This document shows, in pieces, positions 1 through 5,260 of a stretch of DNA of 5,294 nt. The DNA comes from JBJHBY01 sp050485745. GTDB taxonomy: Bacteria > Pseudomonadota > Gammaproteobacteria > Pseudomonadales > CAMLJR01. The notes under the pieces are model-generated. The model saw only the letters and a program-made list of their open reading frames with translations. It did no database searches and was not told the DNA's origin. The first letter of the stretch is position 1; every line of letters starts with the position of its first letter. A program made the position numbers and the translations under genes. The stretch lies in assembly GCA_050485745.1 (NCBI GenBank), contig JBJHBY010000234.1:1-5294 (forward strand), given 5' to 3'.

Positions 1-828
1 CTCGAGATCCGGTTCCGGTGCCCGCGCCATCAGGGTTTCAGGCTTGGCGCGGAAATTCTGGATGATGATTTCCTGCAGGTGGCCGTGGCGCAGGTGGCTG
101 GCGCGCAGGGCCAGCAGGGACTCGATACGCTCGCGCCGGGTCTCGCCGATGCCGATGAGAATACCGGAGGTAAATGGCACCGATGCGACTCCGGCGCGCT
201 CGATGGTGGCCAGGCGCACCGCCGGCACCTTGTCGGGGGAGCCGTGGTGCGGCATGCCCTTCTGGCACAGGCGCTCGGAAGCCGACTCCAGCATGATGCC
301 CATGGAGGCGGACACCGGGCGCAGCATGGCGATCTCGTTGTCCGTCATGCAGCCGGCATTGATATGCGGCAGCAGGCCGGTGTCCTCGAAGACCCGGCGC
401 GCGACGTGGGCGACGTATTCCAGGGTGGTGGAAAAACCCATTTCCGCCAGCGCCTCCCGCGCCACACGGTAGCGCAGCTCGGGCTTCTCACCAAGGGTAA
501 ACAGGACTTCCTTGCAACCCATGGCCTGGCCCTGATGCACGCTCTCCAGCACCTGTTCGACACTCATGTAGGGGCTGTCGAGATGGCGCGGTGTGCGCGC
601 GAAGGTGCAGTAGTGGCAGACGTCCCGGCACAGGTGGGTCAGCGGCACGAAGATCTTGCGTGAATAAGTGACCAGACCGGCAAAGCCCTGGTCGCGCAGG
701 ATCGCGGCCCGCGCCATCAGCGCCGCCGTATCGCTGTTATCGGCGAGGGCCAGGGCGGCCACCTCGTCGGGCAGGTCCGAGGCCCGGGCCTGTGCATCGA
801 CGGGAAAGACATCGGAGAACTGCGTCAT
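1..828 (-). CDS. cofG: FO synthase, CofG radical-SAM part (CofG, or N-terminal half of FbiC); partial at window edge
   Basis: This radical S-adenosylmethionine enzyme works with CofH to make FO, the deazaflavin core of F420, from a ribityl-uracil and tyrosine. I translated it on the minus strand: 276 codons are open from the ATG at 828-826 to base 1 with no stop, so the 3' end lies outside. The radical-SAM cluster motif C-R-D-V-C-H-Y-C is at residues 67-74, in the typical setting SRKIFVPLTHLC. Further CofG/FbiC hallmarks follow: LFTLGEKPE (about 109-117), SMGIMLES (175-182), HHGSPDK (194-200), PFTSGILIGIGET (218-230) and IIIQNFRAKPE (254-264). About 56 residues precede the radical-SAM core, resembling mycobacterial FbiC more than the shorter archaeal CofG. 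That favours a fused CofG-CofH protein, but CofH is not visible. The start overlaps the cofC stop as ATGA with only a weak ribosome site, suggesting translational coupling. Function is very secure; fused versus split is undecided. Confidence 0.95.
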   Translation of the reverse strand, partial: MTQFSDVFPVDAQARASDLPDEVAALALADNSDTAALMARAAILRDQGFAGLVTYSRKIFVPLTHLCRDVCHYCTFARTPRHLDSPYMSVEQVLESVHQGQAMGCKEVLFTLGEKPELRYRVAREALAEMGFSTTLEYVAHVARRVFEDTGLLPHINAGCMTDNEIAMLRPVSASMGIMLESASERLCQKGMPHHGSPDKVPAVRLATIERAGVASVPFTSGILIGIGETRRERIESLLALRASHLRHGHLQEIIIQNFRAKPETLMARAPEPDLE

Positions 829-1547
829 GATCCGGTATCCATGGGCTGATCCTTGTTGGCCTCGCCGGCGGCGATGGCACGCAGGCGTGCGGCGACACCG
901 CTGTCACTGAGGTACTTCAGGGTGGCGCGGCCGCGCCCCACCACCCGGGGCTCGGCCAGCAGCGCCAGCAGGTCCTCCGCGGTATCGATATCGAAGCGTG
1001 TCCCGGGGGTGTCGCAGATCACGCAGTGCAGGCCCCGGGCCGCGGCCTCGGCCTGGTGCAGGGCAAAGCTGTCACTACCGTACTGCAGCCGCACCGGACT
1101 CGGCAAGGGCGTTACCAGGGCATTGCTGCCCTGGCGTACCCGGTCCGGTGACAAGACCAGGGCGTCGCCACCGGCGCCTTCGAAGGCCGTCACCAGGGTG
1201 TCGATATCGTCCGCGTGCAGCAGCGGGAGGTCGCCATGCAGGATCATCGCCGCCGGCACACCGGCCGCCGCCAGTTGCACCAGTGCCGCCTGAAGCACCG
1301 CGTTCAGGCCCTGTACACCGAGGTTGCGCTCGGGCAGAAAAGCCACGTGGAAGTAACGTGCCAGCCACTCCGCCGCCGGGTCGTCGGAGACGATCACCAC
1401 GTCACCCAGGCGCGGGTGCGAGGCCAGGGCGGCCAGTACGTCGGTGATCATCGCCTGGGCCAGGCGCTCGCGCTCCACCGGCGCCAGCAGGCCGGCGAGG
1501 CGCTGCTTGGCGCTGGCAAAGCCGCGCAGGGGCACCAGGGCGTGCAT
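825..1547 (-). CDS. cofC: CofC/FbiD-type phospho-acid guanylyltransferase
   Basis: This nucleotidyltransferase condenses GTP with a phosphorylated three-carbon acid to give the activated donor for CofD. The acid is 2-phospho-L-lactate in archaea, phosphoenolpyruvate in mycobacteria, and 3-phospho-D-glycerate in Mycetohabitans. The 240-residue product has the CofC layout: VPLRGFASAKQRL (5-17), NLGVQGLNAVL (75-85), the metal-site GDLP (105-108, D106), SPDRVRQGSNAL (133-144), YGSDSF (156-161) and FDIDTAEDL (185-193, D186/D188). Residue 105 is Gly where I recall Ala (ADLP) being usual. After the core comes a tail of roughly 40 residues (RGRATLKYLSDSGVAARL and on), making it longer than the ~210-220 residues typical of the family. 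The ATG lies one base after the cofD stop, with TGAGGG some 10 bases upstream as a modest ribosome site. Which acid is used cannot be read from motifs alone. Confidence 0.93.
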   Translation of the reverse strand: MHALVPLRGFASAKQRLAGLLAPVERERLAQAMITDVLAALASHPRLGDVVIVSDDPAAEWLARYFHVAFLPERNLGVQGLNAVLQAALVQLAAAGVPAAMILHGDLPLLHADDIDTLVTAFEGAGGDALVLSPDRVRQGSNALVTPLPSPVRLQYGSDSFALHQAEAAARGLHCVICDTPGTRFDIDTAEDLLALLAEPRVVGRGRATLKYLSDSGVAARLRAIAAGEANKDQPMDTGS

Positions 1548-1548
1548 C

Positions 1549-2499
1549 TCAGTCAGCCCTCAGGGAGCGGGCAAAATCGAGCACCTCGCGGGCCAGGGCC
1601 TCGCGGTCGGCAAGGTCGCGCATCAGGGTATTGCAGACGTGAACCGCCGCGCCGCTGTGTGCTACCGCCGTGGCCTGCTGTGCATCCACCGCGTCCAGTA
1701 CAAAGCCATCCAGCAGGCCACCGTAATGGGCCGCTACCGCCGCTGCGGTGACCGGCATGTCCAGCTCCGCCATCATCTTTGCCGCCGGGCCCTTGACCGC
1801 GACGCCGCCGATGATCGGTGATACCGCAATCACGGGCGCGGCGCAGGCCGCCAGCGCCCGGCGCACGCCGGGCAGCGCCAGAATCGGATCCACCGACACC
1901 ATGGGGTTGGAGGGGCAGATCACCACCGCCGCCAGTGCCGGGTCAGACAGAGCGTCAAGAAAGTCCGGGTGGGGGCGAGCCGCCTCGATGCCCTCAAAGC
2001 GAAAGCCCCTGACCCGGGGCTGGCACTGGCGGCGCACGAAGTAATGCTGGAAGGGCAGTTCGCCCTCCTCGCTCAATACCACGGTGCGCACCGGGTCATC
2101 CGTCATTGGCAGCAGCTGCCAGGGCACGCCAAAGCGTCGGCACAGATCGGTGGTTACAGCGCCCAGGGATTCGCCGCGGCGCAGCGCAGCGCTGCGCAGC
2201 AGATGGGTGGCCAGGTCGCGATCACCGAGACGGAACCAGCTCTCCCCGTCAAGCTGTGCGAGGGTCTCCATGACCGTCCAGTGTTCATCGGCCAGGCCCC
2301 AGCCACGCTCGCGGTCGGCGCGACCGGACAGGGTGTACAGCAGGGTGTCGAGGTCCGGGCAGATACTCAGGCCCAGGTGCTCGAAGTCGTCGCCGGTGTT
2401 GGCCACCACGGTGAGCGCCTCGACCGGCAGCACGCGGCTCAGGCCCAGTGCCAGCTTGGCGCCGCCGACGCCCCCTGACAGGGCCAGCACACGGGTCAC
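1549..2499 (-). CDS. cofD: CofD/FbiA phospho-acid transferase (GTG start)
   Basis: CofD moves the phospho-acid moiety from the GDP-activated CofC product onto FO, forming F420-0 or a variant, in the cytoplasm. With the GTG start at 2499-2497 the protein is 316 residues, normal for the family. The N-terminal nucleotide loop is LSGGVGGAKLALGL (7-20). It is followed by VVANTGDDFEHLGL (31-44), CPDLDTLLY (47-55), WFRLGDRDLATHLL (88-100), PMTDDPVRT (130-138), the PFQHYFVRR segment (148-156), ICPSNPMVSVDPIL (193-206) and VSPIIGGVAVKGPAAKMM (225-242). These are the recognised CofD blocks in order. The frame stays open upstream to an ATG at 2556, but that would overlap cofE and place unrelated residues before the nucleotide loop. 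The GTG has an excellent Shine-Dalgarno sequence and leaves a clean 31-base gap from cofE. It is followed after one base by cofC. Confidence 0.95.
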   Translation of the reverse strand: MTRVLALSGGVGGAKLALGLSRVLPVEALTVVANTGDDFEHLGLSICPDLDTLLYTLSGRADRERGWGLADEHWTVMETLAQLDGESWFRLGDRDLATHLLRSAALRRGESLGAVTTDLCRRFGVPWQLLPMTDDPVRTVVLSEEGELPFQHYFVRRQCQPRVRGFRFEGIEAARPHPDFLDALSDPALAAVVICPSNPMVSVDPILALPGVRRALAACAAPVIAVSPIIGGVAVKGPAAKMMAELDMPVTAAAVAAHYGGLLDGFVLDAVDAQQATAVAHSGAAVHVCNTLMRDLADREALAREVLDFARSLRAD

Positions 2500-2511
2500 A
2501 CTCACCTCCTT
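2500..2511 (-). promoter_or_regulatory. Strong ribosome binding site fixing the cofD GTG start
   Basis: On the minus strand AAGGAGGTGA (2511-2502) is a near-perfect match to the anti-Shine-Dalgarno sequence. AGGAGG (2510-2505) sits five bases before the GTG at 2499. No comparable site precedes the in-frame ATG codons at 2526 or 2556. This decides the start in favour of GTG, which also places the conserved LSGGVGGAK loop at residue 7, as in other CofD proteins. Confidence 0.85.
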
Positions 2512-2530
2512 CACCGCCCCTCCCATTGCC

Positions 2531-3304
2531 TCAACGGAACATGTCCTGTGCCGCATCCCGGATCAGGCTGCGGGAGCCACAGGCCGCGGGCTGCAGGGCG
2601 GCACCGCGCACCAGCACCACCGGCGCGGACTCATCCGCCTGCCCCATGAGCAAGGATGCCGCGGCAGCAAGCTCATCCGCTACCCCCACCTGGGTGATTT
2701 CCAGCGGCCGACCGAACAGGTCGCGCTGGCCGACACGGTCCTCCAGCGGGATAAACCCGGCCGTGCCCAGGGCAAAGCCGCAGGTGCCATTGCGCCAGGC
2801 GCGGCCGGCGCTGTCGTTGATGATCACCATGGGGGCGATCCCGATGCGCTCGCCAAGGGCAGCGGCCAGGGCCGCGGCACTGGCGTCAGGATCCTCCGGC
2901 AGCAACAGCACCCGCGGATCGGCGTCGTCATCGCTACTGATGTTGGAGCGGTCAATGCCGGCGTTGGCATGCACGTAGCCGAGGCGGTGCTCAACAATGA
3001 TGGCACCGGGACGATGCCGCAGTACCGACCGGGATTCCCGCAGCATGAGTTCGACGATGCGCGGGTCCTTGTCCGCCACCGCGGCCAGTTCGACCGCCTC
3101 GGCGGAGGGCTGCACCTGGTTGAGATGGGCGTAGCGACCCTCGGCCTTGGAAATGATCTTCTGCGCAACCACCAGCACGTCCCCCGCCTGCAAGGCCAGC
3201 GCCGCGCGCTCCAGTGCAGATACGACGAGCCCGGCGAGATCATCGCCGGGCTCGACCAGGGGAATGCCGGGCAGCGCCCAAAGGCGCAACTCGGAACGGT
3301 TCAT
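2531..3304 (-). CDS. cofE: Coenzyme F420 gamma-glutamyl ligase CofE (stand-alone)
   Basis: CofE uses GTP and divalent metal to add L-glutamates to F420-0 through a first alpha-amino and then gamma linkages, building the polyglutamate tail. The 257-residue product covers the ligase domain only: LPGIPLVEPGDDLAGLV (11-27), DVLVVAQKIISKAEGR (42-57), KDPRIVELMLRES (79-91), HANAGIDRSN (112-121), LLPEDPDASAAAL (134-145), NDSAGRAWRNG (162-172) and ALGTAGF (177-183), ending with VADELAAAASLLMG (207-220) and VVLVRG (228-233). The usual SDTFGRPWR block reads NDSAGRAWR here. Mycobacterial FbiB carries a further ~200-residue FMN-binding nitroreductase-like domain that is absent; the stop at 2533-2531 is clean and cofD follows 31 bases later. 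The ATG has AGAGG six bases upstream, and that site can pair with a sequence just after the npdG stop. Identity is secure; tail length cannot be predicted. Confidence 0.95.
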   Translation of the reverse strand: MNRSELRLWALPGIPLVEPGDDLAGLVVSALERAALALQAGDVLVVAQKIISKAEGRYAHLNQVQPSAEAVELAAVADKDPRIVELMLRESRSVLRHRPGAIIVEHRLGYVHANAGIDRSNISSDDDADPRVLLLPEDPDASAAALAAALGERIGIAPMVIINDSAGRAWRNGTCGFALGTAGFIPLEDRVGQRDLFGRPLEITQVGVADELAAAASLLMGQADESAPVVLVRGAALQPAACGSRSLIRDAAQDMFR

Positions 3305-3308
3305 AGGA

Positions 3309-3355
3309 AGCCTCTGAAAATTACCTGCGTTGCCAGCATTGCGTCATAAGAGGCT
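3309..3355 (-). repeat. Inverted repeat that could mask the cofE ribosome binding site
   Basis: In the npdG-cofE gap the perfect 7-base arms AGCCTCT (3355-3349) and AGAGGCT (3315-3309), read on the minus strand, are separated by 33 bases. The second arm contains the AGAGG Shine-Dalgarno sequence of cofE (3315-3311), six bases from its ATG. The first arm starts three bases after the npdG stop. If formed in the mRNA, the stem would hide the cofE ribosome site until a ribosome finishing npdG opened it. The arms are short and the loop long, so the match may be chance. It has no T tract and does not look like a terminator. Confidence 0.35.
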
Positions 3356-3357
3356 CC

Positions 3358-4044
3358 CTAGTGGGCGTCGTCCTGCAGGCCGGTGATACGGATCCCCGCA
3401 TGACACTGGTACTGTTTGTTGATGAAAATCAGCACCGAGGTCAATGCCTCCGCCGCGGCGGCGTTGTCGATCGGGCCGGCGTGGAAACCGCGCATGCCGG
3501 CGGCCTCGATCAGCCCGATCACGGTCTGCCGGGCTTCCTTGCTGTTACCGCAGACCAGCACATCGCAATCCAGGGCATGCCCTTCCTGCAGGTGGTGGGC
3601 GGCAACGTTCTGGAATGCGGAGACCACGCGCACCTCTTCACCCAGCAGTGCCTGGGCGATCTGTCCGGCAGAGCCCTGCTCCGGCAGTTGCACCCGCGCC
3701 ACCTTGGGCGGCATCAGGGGCACGGTGACGTCGATCAGAATCTTGCCTTGCAGGGCGTCACGCACCTGCTCCAGAGTGCTGGCCTGGTGACTGAAGGGCA
3801 CGGTCAGGGTGACGATATCCGCCGCCTGGGCGGCGCTGAGGTTGTCGGTGCCACGCACGGCGATGGCGTCGACACCGCGCTCGGCCATGACCTTCTGCAG
3901 GTCTGCCACGGCGGCCTCGGCCTTCTCTGCGGTGCGGGAACCAATGATCACTTGATAGCCTGCCTGGGCCCAGCGCCGGGCCAGGCCGGTGCCAAGATCA
4001 CCGGTGCCGCCAAGGATGGCCAGGGTGGGAAGCGCTTCGCTCAT
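3358..4044 (-). CDS. npdG: NADPH:F420 oxidoreductase (Fno/NpdG family)
   Basis: This cytoplasmic Rossmann-fold enzyme transfers hydride between NADP(H) and F420. In bacteria without an F420-dependent glucose-6-phosphate dehydrogenase nearby, it is the expected source of reduced F420. The 228-residue product has the dinucleotide loop LAILGGTGDLGTGLARRW (8-25) and SR at 36-37, which in this family contacts the NADP 2'-phosphate. It continues with VTLTVPFSHQ (78-87), ILIDVTVPL (102-110), VVSAFQNVAAHHL (140-152), DVLVCGN, and a C-terminal run GPIDNAAAAEALT...GIRITGL that is characteristic of NpdG. The length is normal (about 210-230). AGGA (4057-4054) lies nine bases before the ATG. It is the first gene of the operon; its promoter should lie within 4045-4327. 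The 53-base gap to cofE has no obvious terminator. Confidence 0.93.
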   Translation of the reverse strand: MSEALPTLAILGGTGDLGTGLARRWAQAGYQVIIGSRTAEKAEAAVADLQKVMAERGVDAIAVRGTDNLSAAQAADIVTLTVPFSHQASTLEQVRDALQGKILIDVTVPLMPPKVARVQLPEQGSAGQIAQALLGEEVRVVSAFQNVAAHHLQEGHALDCDVLVCGNSKEARQTVIGLIEAAGMRGFHAGPIDNAAAAEALTSVLIFINKQYQCHAGIRITGLQDDAH

Positions 4045-4127
4045 AAACCGGATTCCTGTGTTGGATGTAATGAAACGGGTGAGGCTATACGCTGTGACGC
4101 GCTAGAATGGACCGCCGCCGGAGGATC

Positions 4128-4205
4128 ATGAATCGGAACCGTGCCAATACGGGCCCGATGATTTACGATACGCGGCGTTTCGATTTCCCGGGTTCCGAAT
4201 CCTAG
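4128..4205 (+). CDS. Candidate 25-residue small ORF upstream of the SDR gene (uncertain)
   Basis: An ATG at 4128 opens 25 codons ending in TAG at 4203-4205. GGAGG (4120-4124) lies three bases upstream, a strong core at a rather short spacing. A possible -10 box TAGAAT lies 20 bases before the ATG. The peptide starts MNRNRANTG and ends FDFPGSES; I do not recognise it, and it has no hydrophobic signal, cysteine cluster or leader-like run of one amino acid. It could be a leader peptide on the SDR transcript, a stand-alone small protein, or chance. It overlaps the inverted repeat at 4133-4199, so the DNA may instead be conserved for operator function. Confidence 0.2.
   Translation: MNRNRANTGPMIYDTRRFDFPGSES
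4133..4199. repeat. Spaced inverted repeat TCGGAACC / GGTTCCGA in the divergent region
   Basis: TCGGAACC at 4133-4140 is the exact reverse complement of GGTTCCGA at 4192-4199, with 51 bases between. Allowing one slipped base extends the match outward (GAATCGGAACC against GATTCGGAACC). The arms sit near the centre of a divergent promoter region, where paired half-sites for a regulator acting on both genes would be expected. Alternatively they form a long-loop stem in an SDR leader RNA. Eight bases in a region this size could occur by chance. Confidence 0.3.
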
Positions 4206-4327
4206 AGGAAAAGGCCCGACCCGCGCAAGGCGGCCCGGTTCAGCAGATGCGCCTGCCCGGTGGCGGCGCGGAGACCCGTGACACAACAAGCATTCACGAC
4301 AAGCCAATCAGGGGAGTACTGAGAGCA

Positions 4328-5116
4328 ATGACCCAGCAACTGGATTTCAGCGGCCAGGTGGTCATCGTCACCGGCGGCGGCAAGGGCGTCGGGCGCGGCA
4401 TCACCGAACGCTTTCTCGCTGCCGGTGCCAATGTGGTGATCTGTGGCCGCAACGCACCGGAGCAGATGCCCGCGGCGGGCGGTCGCGAAGCGGTCTTCAC
4501 CAGTGTGGACGTCCGCGACGCGGAGCAGGTGAAGGCCTGCGTGGACTTCGCCGTGGAACGCTTTGGCCGCGTGGATGTGCTGATCAACAATGCCGGCGGC
4601 GCACCGGTGGCGGATGCCGCCACCGCCTCGCCGCGCTTTCATGAATCGATCATTCGCCTCAACCTGCTGGCCCCGCTGAATTTTGCCCAGGCGGCCAATG
4701 CCGTGATGCAGACCCAGGACAGCGGCGGCGCCATCGTCAATATCGCCAGCGTCAGCGCCATCCGCCCCTCCCCCGGCACCGCCGCCTACGGCGCGGCCAA
4801 GGCCGGGCTGGTAAATCTGTGCACGTCACTGGCTGTAGAGTGGGCCCCGAAAGTACGGATCAATGCGGTGATCGCGGGGCTGATCCGCACCGAGCAATCC
4901 CACCTCCATTATGGCGACGAGGCCGGTATCCAGGCCGTGGGCGACACCATTCCCCTGGGACGCATGGCCGTACCCGAAGACATCGGCGACGCCTGCCTGT
5001 TCCTCGCCAGCCCGATGGCCAGCTACATCAGCGGTGCCGCCCTGACCGTGCATGGTGGCGGCGAGAAACCGGCGTTCCTCTCGGCCTCCAACGCGGACCA
5101 GAAGCCTGGGGGGTAA
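4328..5116 (+). CDS. Short-chain dehydrogenase/reductase (classical SDR), substrate unknown
   Basis: This is a classical SDR oxidoreductase of 262 residues, using NAD(H) or NADP(H) on an unidentified alcohol or carbonyl. The cofactor loop is TGGGKGVGRG (15-24, TGxxxGxG). R41 after the second strand (ICGRN) hints at NADP preference, DV at 61-62 contacts adenine, and NNAG is at 87-90. The catalytic set is complete: N112, S141, Y154 and K158 (YGAAK). PLGRMAVPEDIG and the FLASPMASYISGAALTVHGG block close the fold, followed by a short polar tail. I chose ATG 4328 because homology begins within a few residues of it. The purine-rich AGGGGAG (4310-4316) is 11 bases upstream, slightly far. An in-frame ATG at 4247 would add 27 unrelated residues and has no ribosome site. 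It diverges from npdG. Typical SDRs bind nicotinamide, so a direct F420 link is not indicated. Confidence 0.9.
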   Translation: MTQQLDFSGQVVIVTGGGKGVGRGITERFLAAGANVVICGRNAPEQMPAAGGREAVFTSVDVRDAEQVKACVDFAVERFGRVDVLINNAGGAPVADAATASPRFHESIIRLNLLAPLNFAQAANAVMQTQDSGGAIVNIASVSAIRPSPGTAAYGAAKAGLVNLCTSLAVEWAPKVRINAVIAGLIRTEQSHLHYGDEAGIQAVGDTIPLGRMAVPEDIGDACLFLASPMASYISGAALTVHGGGEKPAFLSASNADQKPGG

Positions 5117-5173
5117 GGGGGAGAAGTGGGGACGCGAGACGCGGGCCTGCTCACGCAGCTCCCCAGTGTTCCA

Positions 5174-5212
5174 CAACCAGGTGCTCCGCAAATTGCCATG
5201 GCACCTGGGTTG
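5174..5212. repeat. Imperfect inverted repeat downstream of the SDR gene
   Basis: CCAGGTGC (5177-5184) and GCACCTGG (5201-5208) are perfect 8-base arms with a 16-base loop. A one-base bulge extends pairing to CAACCAGGTGC (5174-5184) against GCACCTGGGTTG (5201-5212). The element begins 57 bases after the SDR stop. It has no T tract on either side, so intrinsic termination is doubtful; a 3' RNA stem or part of a dispersed repeat is possible. Confidence 0.4.
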
Positions 5213-5228
5213 GAGCGACGGTGAGAAC

Positions 5229-5260
5229 GCTGGGTTACGCCGCTTCGCGGCTAACCCAGC
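5229..5260. repeat. GGGTTA...TAACCC hairpin repeat of gammaproteobacterial type
   Basis: GCTGGGTTA (5229-5237) pairs with TAACCCAGC (5252-5260). Inside, GCCGC (5239-5243) pairs with GCGGC (5247-5251) around the loop TTC, leaving a single unpaired C at 5238. The result is a 14-base-pair hairpin followed by CCTACG. From memory, elements of the form GGGTTACGC...GCTAACCCA-CCTACG recur many times in intergenic DNA of various Gammaproteobacteria, so this is probably one copy of a dispersed REP-like family. It could still stabilise or end the SDR transcript, but there is no T run after it. Confidence 0.6.

Larger units (their letters stand above)
4045..4327. promoter_or_regulatory. Divergent intergenic region between npdG and the SDR gene
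   Basis: These 283 bases separate two divergently transcribed genes and should hold promoters for both. Visible elements are the npdG ribosome site (4057-4054) and TAGAAT (4103-4108), a five-of-six match to a -10 box on the plus strand whose -35 position (TGAGGC, 4080-4085) is poor. There is also TTGGCA on the minus strand (about 4148-4143), like a -35 box but without a convincing -10 at the right distance. Further elements are an 8-base inverted repeat (4133-4140 and 4192-4199), a 25-codon candidate ORF (4128-4205), and the purine-rich AGGGGAG (4310-4316) before the SDR start. No complete sigma-70 promoter pair convinces me on either strand. The middle is somewhat less GC-rich than the genes, as expected for control DNA. 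Confidence 0.5.

Noticed and set aside
1..6. CTCGAG (XhoI site) at the first bases, suggesting a clone end
   Set aside because: It is in frame with cofG coding sequence (LE) and may simply be where the window begins; no vector sequence is visible.
79..663. Plus-strand reading frame of 194 codons opposite cofG
   Set aside because: The minus strand encodes an unmistakable radical-SAM CofG across this whole interval; the plus frame is compositional.
2084..3349. Long plus-strand reading frame (421 codons) opposite cofD and cofE
   Set aside because: It lies wholly antisense to two well-supported genes, is rich in Arg/Ser/Ala as expected from GC-rich shadow frames, and has no recognisable domain.
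3361..4131. Plus-strand reading frame of 256 codons opposite npdG
   Set aside because: Antisense to a clear NpdG gene, with no recognisable domain; an artefact of GC-rich codon use.
4247..4327. N-terminal extension of the SDR from an in-frame ATG at 4247
   Set aside because: The 27 added residues match nothing in the SDR fold and the ATG has no ribosome site; the Rossmann strand begins properly from ATG 4328.
4826..5191. Minus-strand reading frame of 121 codons at the 3' end of the SDR
   Set aside because: Mostly antisense to the conserved SDR C-terminus and unrecognisable as a protein.
5229..5260. Intrinsic terminator for the SDR gene
   Set aside because: The hairpin is strong but is followed by CCTACG with no T tract, so it fits a REP-like repeat better.
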